Shown: positions 11,978 through 24,300 of the stretch, piece by piece
How the letters are laid out: every line of letters begins with the position of its first letter
Numbering within the stretch: position 1 is the first letter of the stretch
Source: Quercus robur
Taxonomy: Eukaryota; Streptophyta; Magnoliopsida; Fagales; Fagaceae
NCBI RefSeq assembly: GCF_932294415.1
Contig: NC_065541.1
Coordinates: 50,818,290-50,882,289 of the forward strand
Direction of reading: 5' to 3'
Length of the DNA stretch: 64,000 nt
Made by a program: the position numbers and the translations under genes
Notes under the pieces: model-generated
Told to the model about the DNA's origin: nothing
The model's database searches: none
The model's input: only the letters and a program-made list of their open reading frames with translations

Positions 11978-13469
11978 CATAGTTGTCAGTATATGTATTG
12001 TATTATGTGTAAAAAATTCCATATCGTATCTGTGTGGGGTAAAAGACCAGTAGGCCCATGTCGATGACTATATTGGGCCAAAGGCCCAGCCCAAGGGAAA
12101 AATCTCTCCTCGACCGCGGGGAGAGTCCTCCTCGGCACAATGTAGCCAAGGATGGAGGAGGTAACTTGCCATCGGTAGTGACACTTCCTATCATCTCACG
12201 GAGCGGGAAAAGTACTAAAGCAGAAAAGGACAATGAAAGTGTTGAAAGGAAAGGCTGCCATTATCATATTTGGTACCTTGTGCCTGACACGGCCATACCT
12301 TTCTATCTTTACAACCACTCCCAACAACTAGAAGGAAGGGCTGATGAGAGAAGTACCTACCCTAGGGGCCCCATTCAGGAGGAAGGAAACTACTATAAAA
12401 AGGGAGTAAAGTGAGACAGAAAGGGTAGGGCGGAGACCCCTCAACACACCAGAGGCACCGAAAAGAAAAGGCTCCCCAGACTGTGGCAAGGACCGATCCT
12501 CTCTGATGAATCCAGTCCGCCTCCACCTGATCGTAAAGAGTACCATGATGACCGTTGTTTATACGCTAAAACCTAGCTCTTTGGCCCACTCTCTACAAAT
12601 TCATTGTACCGGGCTCACAGGTCTAAAGTCACATTCATTTTGGACTTGGCCTGAAAAACGTGACCCTACAGTATCGATGTATCATAAGTATTCATGAATC
12701 GTATGATACAACGTGTGTATTGTATAATTGTATCGTACGATATATAGACAAATACTTTAAAATGAGATTTTTTGTTAAAATTTGTACTTTTATTTGAATC
12801 TAACAAGATGTTAGACTTGTTTTTAACAAAAATTTATTATTAGTTTACTTAATGTAACCTACTAAAATAACATATTCATAAGTTTTTTTCCCCCTCTCCT
12901 ACAATTGGACTATACAGTATACACTTACTTTTCACTTTAATATTTTTAATTTTTATTGTTATTGTTATAAGTCCAGGAAACTAGAATGCCAAAAAAAAAT
13001 TTATAAAAAATTATTAAAAAAAAAAAATAAGAAGAGATACTAAATGTTAATGATGAATGACAATGAAGAAAATTTTAATGAAGAAATAAATTTGCAAAAT
13101 TATAAACATGATGATAGCATTGATTTAGATGAGGTTGATTAAGCAATTTGATGAATATGATGAAAATAAATTATTATTTTTGGGTCATTTGTAATATATT
13201 GTCATTTTTGAATTTAAATAATTTGAATATGTATGTTATGAACATATGCTAGTTTAATTTATTTAGTTAGCTTGATAAATATTATTATATAAATGATGAA
13301 TAAATTAGTCATTAATTAAATACATCCAAAATTTATAATAAATATACATTTTTTATATATATATATATATATTTATAATTTTTTTATAATTTTTATTAAG
13401 TATATGTATCTTACGATACACTACTCATAAAAAATCGATTCGCAATAGAATCACGTTTTGCTAACTATG
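11978..13469. mobile_element. hAT-type element split by a solo LTR
   Basis: The ends are CATAGTTGTCAG (left) and, in reverse complement of the right end, CATAGTTAGCAA. Near-identical 8-bp flanks CTTGAATG (11970-11977) and CCTGAATG (13470-13477) look like a hAT TSD with one mismatch. Subterminal words built on GTATCGTA/TACGATAC recur in inverse orientation at both ends. Near 13047-13141 a short acidic reading stretch ending DSIDLDEVD resembles the C-terminal tail of plant hAT transposases. Removing the LTR at 12031-12670 and one TSD copy leaves about 847 bp, so this is an internally deleted copy. Confidence 0.7.
12031..12670. mobile_element. Solo LTR, about 640 bp
   Basis: Begins TGTGTGGGGTAAAAGACC, ends CGTGACCCTACA, and is bounded by the perfect 5-bp TSD GTATC (12026-12030 and 12671-12675). 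It is much GC-richer than its surroundings and carries a TATAAAA box at 12394-12400, as expected of an LTR promoter. Its right part shares the 16-base word CCCACTCTCTACAAAT with the solo LTR at 53521-54336, so the two belong to related families, probably Ty3/Gypsy by general character. No internal region or second LTR is present, consistent with LTR-LTR recombination. It is a fossil nested inside an older hAT element. Confidence 0.85.
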
Positions 13470-13477
13470 CCTGAATG

Positions 13478-15751
13478 TCTTCATGGACAATAAAAAGGAA
13501 TCTGGAAAAAAATTAAAGTCCCATTATTGTACCATGATCCTTTTGTCCTTTTTAATTATTCTTTCTGACAAATGACAACTTTCATCGGTCACTTCATGTT
13601 ATATATGGTAGGGCTCATATATTATTATTATTTTTTTTTTTTTTAATTTATTGGAACGAGTAGGGCTTATATTTATAAATCTTATTCATTGAAAAAGAGA
13701 TTTTTTTTTTTGAGGAACTGAAAAAAAAAAAGAAAAAAAAAAAGAAAAAGAAGGAGATAAACTTTTACAAATTTGGTCAAGCGCACATAGAAAGTTGAAT
13801 CAAAGTCAAAAGAAAAAACAAAACACAGTGAGGAGGGCACATGGGAGTGTGGGACGAAGTGGATAAATTAAATCTAATGCCATAATAATTGCAGTGCACT
13901 AAATTGCAAATAAGTAGCAACAAGTTGTATAACTTGATTATGTCTTCTAGCAAAAAAAAAAAAAAACTTGATTATGTCTAATTTAGGGCCCAAGTGTCAC
14001 TCTCACAGTCACAGACCCCCTCACTAGTCACTATCAACGATCAAGTTCAAGTGGCAATTTCAATTTCTTCAAAAAAAAAAAAGAAAAAAAATGAAAAAGA
14101 AGATGAGTTTGAGTTGGCAATGACATATTATTGGTCTCTATGTCCCTCGCCCGTGACGCGTGCTTCACAAGATGAACAGTACCATCTTACCTAATTTCCA
14201 TCACTCACTCCTTATCTCCGCTTGCATTTGCATATTTCATAACCGATAAAGCCTGTGGCCGATATATTTTTGCGTTGAACACAGTACGTTGCAGTACGTG
14301 ACACAATTTGGACATGTTTTCAATTTTAAACAAGTGTCTATATCATACTATATTCAATGCAAAAATGCATTAGAGACCATCGGTATCCTCTCATAATTTA
14401 TGATTTACATATTTATGTGGACTGCAGGAATATCGAATATGATGATGCTTAACTGCTTTTGCTTACATATATTTATATTCCAGGACAGTGATTACTTTTT
14501 GTCGTTTCTGATTTGATGTTCTTTTTACGTTTGAATTTTAAGTCTTGTTTACGAAACACACTCCTCAACTTCTTCTTCTACTTTTTAGTTGAACGAGGTC
14601 TTCCCCTTTTACCCAAAAAAAAAAAAAACAAAAGAAATTTCCATTTCTACTGTTCGCACTCACTTGTAGCACTTTTTAAATTCTAGTCCAAATTAGATTC
14701 TTGGAGACTGCGTATTTTGTCTGTACCACTAGGTCCACCACCCATAGAATTTCAAAAAAATTTCAAATTACAATAAGACTAAAGTGAAACTTAGAAGTTT
14801 AACTTACCGACGACTATCGTAATTATTTACATAATTTTTATCATAATTTATCGTAGGATGAATTGTAAATGATGAAAGTATGAATCATAAGCACGCGTTA
14901 CTTTTTTTTTTTTTTTTTTTTACATTATTTACAATATCGCATGGCAACTTGTGATAAAGTAGGTGAAGTTATTGGTCTCTATTAATTAACATATTTTAAT
15001 TCCACTTCCAATAAAAATAAAATAATATTTGAATTGTAGTAGATAAACTGATAAAAAACATTAAAGTCTTACTTATTATTGAAAAATAAAAATTTAGTAA
15101 TAAAATGATTTTTTAATATATAAATACTCTCGTAAGTTCTAATTTTAATAAATATTTTATTAAATTTTGCACTTACAAGCCTTGTAAACCGTGGATGAAA
15201 TTCAATATTTAAACGCTAGACGACACCATACGTATACGCTATCCAAACTCCGCCTAAATGAATGTGGTTCGTTAAATATGGAGTACGACACACTAGTAGT
15301 AGTGGTTTTCTTTTTCTTTTGAGATAAAGATAGAAAAGTAGCTCTACCTTCTTCAGTCAAAAAAGATAGATAGAAAGTAGCAGTGGTTTTCGATATTTCA
15401 CTGGTTTTGTACCCGATAACCGAAAAACACGTATGGTCCGCGGAAATAGATAATAGTAATAGGGTTGTGTTAGTTTCTTTATTTAAATAAGTATCACATG
15501 TTTGGATTTTATATTTCTGAGACACAGACAAGAATCGTACTAGTGGTTGCAGAAAGTCACTAAAAACTAACACGTTGTTGTAGACTGGTTGTAGTGTGGT
15601 ACAGACAGACAATGAGACAAGACTTTACATACATATGAAATTGTTGAAATTAAGCACACACACAGTGAGAGAGAGAGAGAGAGTCAGAGATTCGAATTGT
15701 AATCTTAAGAAAAGAGAGCAGAAATTAAGAAGACTTAAGGAGTAAGTAACG
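13478..15751. other. Gene-free stretch and MLO upstream region
   Basis: AT-rich with many A/T homopolymers. The last 150 bases hold CA and (GA)n tracts (about 15656-15683), probably in the MLO 5' UTR. No TATA box could be assigned with confidence and no other feature was recognised. Confidence 0.45.
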
Positions 15752-18700
15752 ATGGGTGAAGAAGAAGGGGTGACGTTAGAGTACACACCGACGTGGGTGG
15801 TTGCAGGCGTGTGCACTGTGATTGTCGCCATTTCTCTTGCCGCCGAACGTGTCCTTCATTACACAGGCGTAACTTTGAAAAGGAAGCACCAGAAACCCCT
15901 TTTTGAGGCTTTGCAGAAAGTTAAAGAAGGTCTTTCTCTTTCTTTCTATTATATATTATATATTCGATTTCATTCTACGTTTGTTTGTTTTCTTAATAAA
16001 TTTGAAGTCTGAATTCTTTGGCAGAGTTAATGCTTTTGGGGTTCATATCGTTGCTTCTGACGGTGTTCCAGAATGTGATTAATAAAATCTGTGTCCCCGC
16101 CGACGTGACACGTCACATGCTTCCTTGTAAACTCGAGAAAGGACATGAATTTGAGAAATCAGCCACGTGTAGCAAGGTTCGATCCAACACTGTCTCTTTA
16201 ACTCTCTTAATTCTAAATTTCGTCTGTGGTAATGGTTTTTGGTTTGATTTTGGTCACTGTATATTGAATTGGTTTTTGAATGGTATTTATGGAAACTAAT
16301 AAACTATAATAATGGCCAAAAGTTGAAACTTGTTGCGATTTGCCATTTGATCTTGTCAGACCCATAATTATTATTTTGTTATTGTTATAATATGTTTTTA
16401 AGTTGAGGATTATTCTACAAGATGTTCTCACTTTATGGTAAACTTTGAATTCATTCATTCTATGATCTTAAGAATAGTACGGCGGATGGAGCCATACTAT
16501 TGCTGGAAACAAATGGAGACAATTTTCTGATACTTGGATTCTTTTTTTTTTTTTTTTTTGGTATTCTCTTATGGTACACTTGAATTCATTGGAGACAATT
16601 TTCTAATACTTTGGATTCATATTTGTCAATTTCTGTTTGTAAATTTGTATTCTCTTATGGTGTTTTCCTCTTACGGTTCACGTGAGGAAGAACCCCTACG
16701 ACTGGGGAATCTTTATCCTCTTCCCCTTCGCGGCCAGAGCCTTTTTATTTATTTATTAATTACTTATCAATATGTGATCTATGATGTACCAATCAGTAAA
16801 TGCCTGTTTGTTTTTTAGTTTAAAATCACAGCTTATGTACAACTTTTTAAGGCCTCATTCTTTTAAGGTACGAGTACCAGTTGTACAACTATACTTTTAT
16901 ATGACTAATTTTTTAAGCTCATCCAAACACACATTTGGGTACTGCATATGCCCAAGGGAATAGTCAGATACTCGAAGAGGTTTGGATACTCTTGTCTGTC
17001 AAAAATCACACATTTGGGTATTACTGCATTCAAGCCTTCAATAGTGACTTTCTCAAGGTTCATGCTCTGGATTTCAAGAACTTAATTGATGATACAATGC
17101 ATGTTCAGGAGAGAGGGTTGATTTAATTTAATATGCTTGCTCTTGTTGCTTTGAGTAGGACTAGCTGTCGTTGTCTTATCTGTTTCAAAATCTGGTTGTA
17201 ACTTTCCTCTGAATTGAGAGCTTCTAGTCCATGAATCTATTTTGAAGTTTGATTTAGAATGGAGAGAAGTGGGGAAGGGAAGAATCAGAAAGAAGAGGCA
17301 ACACACTGAACAGGAAATAAGTCAACACTTTCGCTTGTTTTGCATTTATGTTATTGCTTATTTTTAAATCAATAACCTTCATTATGTGTATTTTGTTCAT
17401 ATTGATATTACTGTTGACAGAGATATCATTGGAAATTTAAATACTTCATCAAGATATTCTGAACTGACCTTGAGGACATATATACACTAAAATTTCCTTC
17501 AATTTTTGGAACACTTCACATATAGTTTGGTAATAGCCACAGCTTATCCTAGCCAATTTACTTTTAAATCTGATGCAATGAAATCAAACTACTTCATGGG
17601 GTATTCCATGCATTGCATTCTATATTGATTCAGGCATTTAATGATTTTGTTGGTGCTCTCTCTTTCTCTCTTTTTGGTTGGGGAAATTATTGATGTTATG
17701 TTGTTATTTATGGCTGCACAAATATGCCATAATTATGTGCTCTAATTGTTTTTTCCCCTTTTAGAATAAGGTACCATTATTATCAACTGAAGCGTTGCAT
17801 CATCTGCATATCTTTATCTTCGTCCTGGCCATCGTCCATGTGACCTTCTGTGTTCTCACTGTTGTTTTTGGAGGATTAAGGGTGAGCATTTGATATGATT
17901 ATTCAACTTCTTTGTGTTACACAACCATTGTTTTATTAATCTTTTTTTTTTGGAATATTTTGTTTGTCATTATATAGATTCGCCAATGGAAACGTTGGGA
18001 GGATGAAATTGCCAAAAATAATTATGATTCTCGGAATGGTAAGGATCATTATCAATAAGTTATGTGCTGTCTGTCTTGGCTATTTTTCATTAACTAGTGG
18101 ATCCATTTGCTATGCTTGTGTAGACTTTTGAAATAAGATGGTTCAAATAAGTTAACCCAACAAAGCCTTATATGGCATTACCTTTCTCCTGATTGACTAC
18201 TTAAAGTGGCAAAGAGAACTGACTGACTCAATAAAGTTTTTGCCAGTTAATCAGCATCCTCATTGCTTCTAATTTATGACTTGTGATAGTGCAGTTCCGA
18301 AATCAAAAACAGTTACCGATGTCCATCAACATGCATTTATCAAGGAACATTTTCAGGGTCTTGGTAAAAACTCAGTTCTTTTGGGTTGGTTGGTAAGTTC
18401 CTATCTTATTTCTATTAGATTCTACTTGTATCTTAAATGTAGGCTATGAGTTATATTTTTGAATAGGTATGTACCATCAATTCTAACTGTAAAAAAATAT
18501 AGAAAAATTTTCATCAAAGAAAAATGTTCAAAGATTTTCCTTTTCCATGCAACATGTGAGAATTGACATAAAATTATGCTTGCCTGCATGAAAAAACGTT
18601 TGTATGGATTTTTCCCTTTCAATTTAGTCTTGCTTTCACCTGTAGCATTTCTTTTATAATATAAAACACAGTATGAACAAATAAAAAATAAAAGGAATTG

Positions 18701-21347
18701 ACAAATTTTACGTACTGGTGTGCATTTGTGATGGCATTACTGATCTAGTTTGCAATCACTAAATTTTTCCCAGGGTTGGTTCCTTGCAAAAGCAATGTTC
18801 TCTTTTCCTGGCCTATAGTATTAATTATTAAACCCTGGGAGGGAAACCATATTTGGAGTTTTTCCCTTCTTGATAAACTACCACTTATCCCAAAAACTTG
18901 AGCTATTGGGAAAGAGTGAATTTAATCATTTAACCATTATTCTAATAATCCTAAAGTATGAACTGCAAAATATTTTAGATGGAGAACAGTTATTATCAGC
19001 TTGCCAAGTTTGTTTAACCATGCTTCTGACACTTTCTTTTTCCCCCTTCAGTATTCTTTTGTAAAGCAATTTTATGGATCCGTGACTAAATCAGACTACA
19101 CAACACTACGACTAGGTTTTATCATGGTAAGGTATCTAATATGAGGAGGCTGTTCTCATTCACCAGTATAGTAATTCTTCTGTTATCTCTTACGGGGAAT
19201 TCTTTACTATATATATTATTTCTGTTGTAGACCCACTGCAGAAGCAATCCCAAGTTTAATTTTCACAAATACATGATACGGGCCCTTGAAGATGATTTTA
19301 AGAAAGTCGTTGGTATAAGGCAAGTGACATATGAGAATACCATGTGGTGTTACTGCTTCTTATGGCTTGTAGTATATTTTTATTTGTGAGTTGTGTCTTT
19401 TACCAATTGCTTACGGATAATCCTTGACTCACTGTTTGATTTTCTTTGTTGCAGTTGGTATCTTTGGATATTTGTAGTCATCTTCTTGTTGCTTAATGTA
19501 AACGGTATGCTACTGCATTGAATAATAACTTACATGCTCGAAACATCACTGAGCAATGTTGGTTTTTTTTTTTTTTTTTTTTGCCCGTGTCTAGTACTCC
19601 TGATAGCAAAAAAATTTTGGTCTAGTCAATTTAGGTTTCTTGCTCAAACAGGTTTAGAGTTAGCTTGGAAACTCAAAGGGTAGGAGTGGACAATTCATTG
19701 TTTTATAGGCATCAGGAGTACAACAGTCAGAAAAAAGAAAAAAAAAAGACTAGTATATGTCACATTCATCCGAAAGAGCTCAATTTAGACATCTTGACAG
19801 TTGGGTTCAGTCATATGCACATGCTTTGCTAATTCCTCTTCATTGGGTCATTTTCTAGTATATGCTGTCAACTCCAGTCAATTCTACTTACCAAACACCC
19901 CGCCCCCCCCCAAACAAAACCAAAAAAAGACCCAATATGACAGTCTAGTAATTAGTTGATGGAAGACATTTTTTTTATTAACATGCTTAGATCATTTTAA
20001 AATTTTCTTCTAATGTTGAGGAGAAAGTAACTTCTAATAATTATTGGTGTATATATATAGATAGATAGATTTGGCGTACAACTGGTGGAGGAAAGGGATT
20101 TGAACTTAAGTTCTCCTCTTTGGGAGGATCAGGCAGTGCAACAGAGCCAGAAGACTTTTGGCATGGTGTTACACAATAAAAGAATTTATATGTGAGATGA
20201 TTATAAGATATTATCTTAACAAAGTACAATAAAAATTCAGGGGAGCAATGAAATCCAATAAAGAATCACAATGTACATTGCCTAAACAAGTTCACATTTG
20301 GCTCTCCATATTTGAATCTCTCCCTCCAACCTAAGCTGTCCACATAATAGAGAGAGGGACTCCCACAAATCCTATCTTTCTCCTAAATCTTCCCTTCCCC
20401 TTGCAATGCTTCAAGCATGGTCCGAGGCATCACCCAATGCACACCAAATAAAGAAAAACCCAGTGACCAGAATTCTCATGCCACAACATTGTAAAAGGAG
20501 GTGGTTCACCATCTAACACAGGAAGGAAGCTATGATGGGCTTTCATACCAATTTGATGCAGGATCTTTAACAAATTTAGCACTATATTAGGTTCCTTGAT
20601 GAGTTTTTTGAAAGATTCTTGAATGGGGTTTGATGTTTAAGGATTTTCAGATGGGTGGGTCATAGAAAATTGGATATTGATTGGATATTGAAAGAATTTG
20701 ATGATTGTTGGCGTTACAACAATGAATTGAATTGTGGCTTTCAGTTTGACTTTTTACTCTTCTTTTGTCTTTTTGAACAATTCGAAGAAAAAAAGAAGGA
20801 TAAATCCTAAGCAATTGCACCCAAGTTCCCCAAGCAATCACACTTAGAAAGAAGAAAGCAATCACTCCCTCAAAATTTGAGAAAGGCTGTAGAAATTTTA
20901 TTTAAATTGTAGTGTAGTTTCTGTTTTGAAGGTTAGATAAAGTTATTCCTAATCCTTTTCCAAAAAATACTAGATGTTCCAACAAAACGAAATAGGAAAT
21001 AAAATCTGGAAACTTAAAATAAGACTCATGGACCTCTTGTACATCCCATTATAGATCATTCCAGAAAATCTGGAAATTACCAAATTACCCCCTACTTTAG
21101 TTGAACTTAATTAAAACTGAACCAGTAACTTTCTAACCTAAAGAAACTTAATACTAAGAGTACGAGTTGATAGCAACTAAATTAGCCTGTCAAAGGTGAC
21201 TTTAAGACTCAACATCAAAGCTAGACTACAGTTTTGAATTTTGCAAATGAGCTCTATCTCAACTGGCACCTCCTCCCTTGATAAGTTCTAGGTGGAGGAT
21301 GAGGTTATGAGTTCAAGACCCATTGGGTGTGTGTGTAACGTAGCAAC

Positions 21348-21378
<31 letters not shown>

Positions 21379-24300
21379 TATTTTTTTTATCCTTGATCAT
21401 ACTTTTTGGAGAGCTTTTTGCTGGCAGCATTAGTGTGTCCTTATAATTCTAACGTATGCAAGATTGTGCTAGAAACCAGACAAGAAAAAGGGCTTCAAGA
21501 TTGGTACTTATTACCGACTTTTGGATGCCGCTGCAATCACTAGTGATCATTCTTTCCCTTGGAAAATCATATGGAGATCAAAGGCCCCTTTGAGAGTAGC
21601 CTTCTTTGTATGGACTACAGCTTTGGGTAAATTTTTGACTATTGACAACTTAAGGAAGAGAAAGGTAAGGATTATAGATTGGTGTTATATGTGCAAAAGC
21701 AATAGTGAATCTGTTGATCACCTTTTGCTACATTGCCCTTGTTAAAGACAAGAATAAAATAATATAGAGAAGCGGAAGCAAGAAAGAGAAAAGAACATAA
21801 GGGATTACATGATTTGGCCAACAACCTACATCCACAAAATAAAGCCCTAGCGACTACATCTTTACTGTATACTCAAGTCACTATTTCAGTGAACCCTAAT
21901 AAGGTATATATAGAGACTGGAAGCTAGGGTTAGCTCAATATGGGCTTACAACATAACTAGGCTCCTTAGGCCATTACATCAACATATTAAGCCCAATACT
22001 TTAAGAACCCTATTGCTTTAGACTTATGGTCCATGATTTTGGGTTTGTTTGGAGTTTATTGGGTGATGCCAAAATTTGTTGTTGAGCTTTTAGTTTGCTG
22101 GAAAAGTCGGTTTGGTCGTCATCAGAATGGTCATATTTGGATGGTTATCCCCCATTGCTTGATGTGGTGCATCTGTGGGGAAAGGAATAGTAGGATTTTT
22201 GAAGATACCGAAAGTTCTATGCCTGATTTCAAGTTGTTCTTTTTTAGAATTTTATTGGATTGGCTGTTAGTCGTGAGGAACCTTTCTTTATTTTCTATTG
22301 TTGATTTATTAGATTTATGCAATTTTGTAACCGATTGTTTACCCCAGTATACTTCTTGTATACTTGGGTGGCTCTTTTTTTGATTTATATAATTTTATTA
22401 CTTATAAAATAAAATTCTAACATAAGCAAGATCTATCCACAATGTCCTTTCCTTTTTCTTTTCTTTTTTTGAAATTCTTATTGTCTATAATTTACCAAAG
22501 TAGCTGTCCATCCAAGGAACACTACATTTCTTGGTGCCTTTATACACCAAATATTCTTCCATGGAAATTAAACTCTTAATGGCCCTTTAAAAGCCTCGTA
22601 CTATGTATGAAATTAAAACTTCCTTTCTTTGAATGCAGTCAACACTCTCTCTATCTTTCCCTCCACCTGAAGGAAGATTAGAGTACTAACTTCATAAAAT
22701 GTTAACTGACTCAATCTCCCAATCTTGCAAAGATCTCACAAATATGAAAGTCAATACTGGATTCCTTGACCGGGCATTCCTAGCTGTGATGCAACTAAAC
22801 AATCCTTATCTATGACAGTTGAGAATTAGTTCAGAAATCTATCCTTCAGCTCAACATTAGACTTTAATCATACCATAACCACACTTTATTGCCATAACTT
22901 ATCTTAAAACAAACTCTGAAAAACATTTGCACAAATCCTTAATGCTCTTCCACAAACTCACATCACAGGAACCTCACATCTCTTCTGAGGTCCACTCACC
23001 CCAAGATCCCCCCCCCCCCCCCCCCCCATATTTCACAGAAATAACTTGCCTCCAAATTGATTTCTAGAAACCATTTAACTATGATTGATTAAAAGGTTTC
23101 ATTTTACGAATTTCCAATTCAACTGCCTTAATAGGTGAACATACGTATTCCAAACAACTAGATGATATTTAAATTTATCCTCAATGAGGGCTCACAAGAA
23201 TACTTTTTACTTTCTCCAACTTATTGGCTACTCACAGTCATCCTCCTTTGCTTTTATGCCATAGGGTTACTGTTTTTAGGATTTGGACACCCATGTGATG
23301 GGCATTACTTATATAAACAACGGTATTTTCTATTTTACTTATGCAGGTTGGCATACGTATTTCTGGATAGCATTCCTTCCTTTCGTTGTGAGTAGTCTTG
23401 TGATCCCTTGCTCTAGTTTTGCATCCATGCGCATGTGCACGGTTTCTTATCTGTTTGCCCTTGCTTTCAAAAGTGTGAAATTCTTAATTCATGCAATTTC
23501 AGTATCTTATGGATGGATGAGATTGAATGGGGAGATCTTTGGTAAAGTGGATTCATTATTAGTTACCATATTTTTAGCTAAAGGAACGAATGGAATAATC
23601 CAATGACATTAGAATATTTCCAAATCCATTCACCCTGTGTTATATGATAATTTCATGCTTCTCTTTAATGTGAGCATGGCATCTCCCAGGCTGTCCAAGT
23701 AATTGACCTGAAAGAAATCTTTCAATACAATTATTTCAGAAAAGTTTACCTTTAGTTTGATTGGAATATGTCAATAACATAAGAGCTGATGGGCAAGGCA
23801 AGAGCTTTAGCTCAAACGGGTACCTCCTCGCCCTTTAAGAATAGGGTGGAGGGTGAGGTCATGGGTTCAAGACCCACCAGGTGTGTCTTTTATTTACCAT
23901 TTTGTATTTTAAAAAGAGATGATGCACAAAGCTTGCTTACTTAATCTACTGGATATGTTCAAGTCAAAAACACTCGGCAAAAAGTATTGTCAAGTAAAAA
24001 CAGTTGATGTTAAGTCATCCTGAAATTGGTTATTTTAATGATATTGATTGAAATTTCTATATCTGATTCACGGGTCTCCATACCATTTTTATCTGTTAAA
24101 TGATTTTCTTCTTAATTTTCCTTAGAAGCCAAGTATAGATGCTCAACCCATTTTTACCCTCTCTAATTTATATAAAATTATGGTTTATGTATTGGTTCTT
24201 CTCATTGTCATCCACCAATTAGATTCTCATCTTTGTACTGCAACTGTTTTTCTCTCTCTTTGTACTGCAACTGTTTTTTAGAGAAAACGGGGGGGAAATG

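Larger units (their letters stand above)
19505..23346. other. MLO intron 8, expanded by retroelements
   Basis: At 3842 bp this is the longest MLO intron here. It contains a minus-strand SINE (20056-20165), a plus-strand SINE (21246-21361), a LINE remnant (21446-22432) with a further insertion inside it, and a C homopolymer near 23010-23027. The donor (AACG|GTATGC) and acceptor (TATGCAG|GT) are intact, so the intron probably still splices. Confidence 0.8.

Noticed and set aside
12003-12697. Short ORFs in the GC-richer stretch
   Set aside because: They fall in a solo LTR delimited by a perfect TSD; LTRs of this kind are non-coding.
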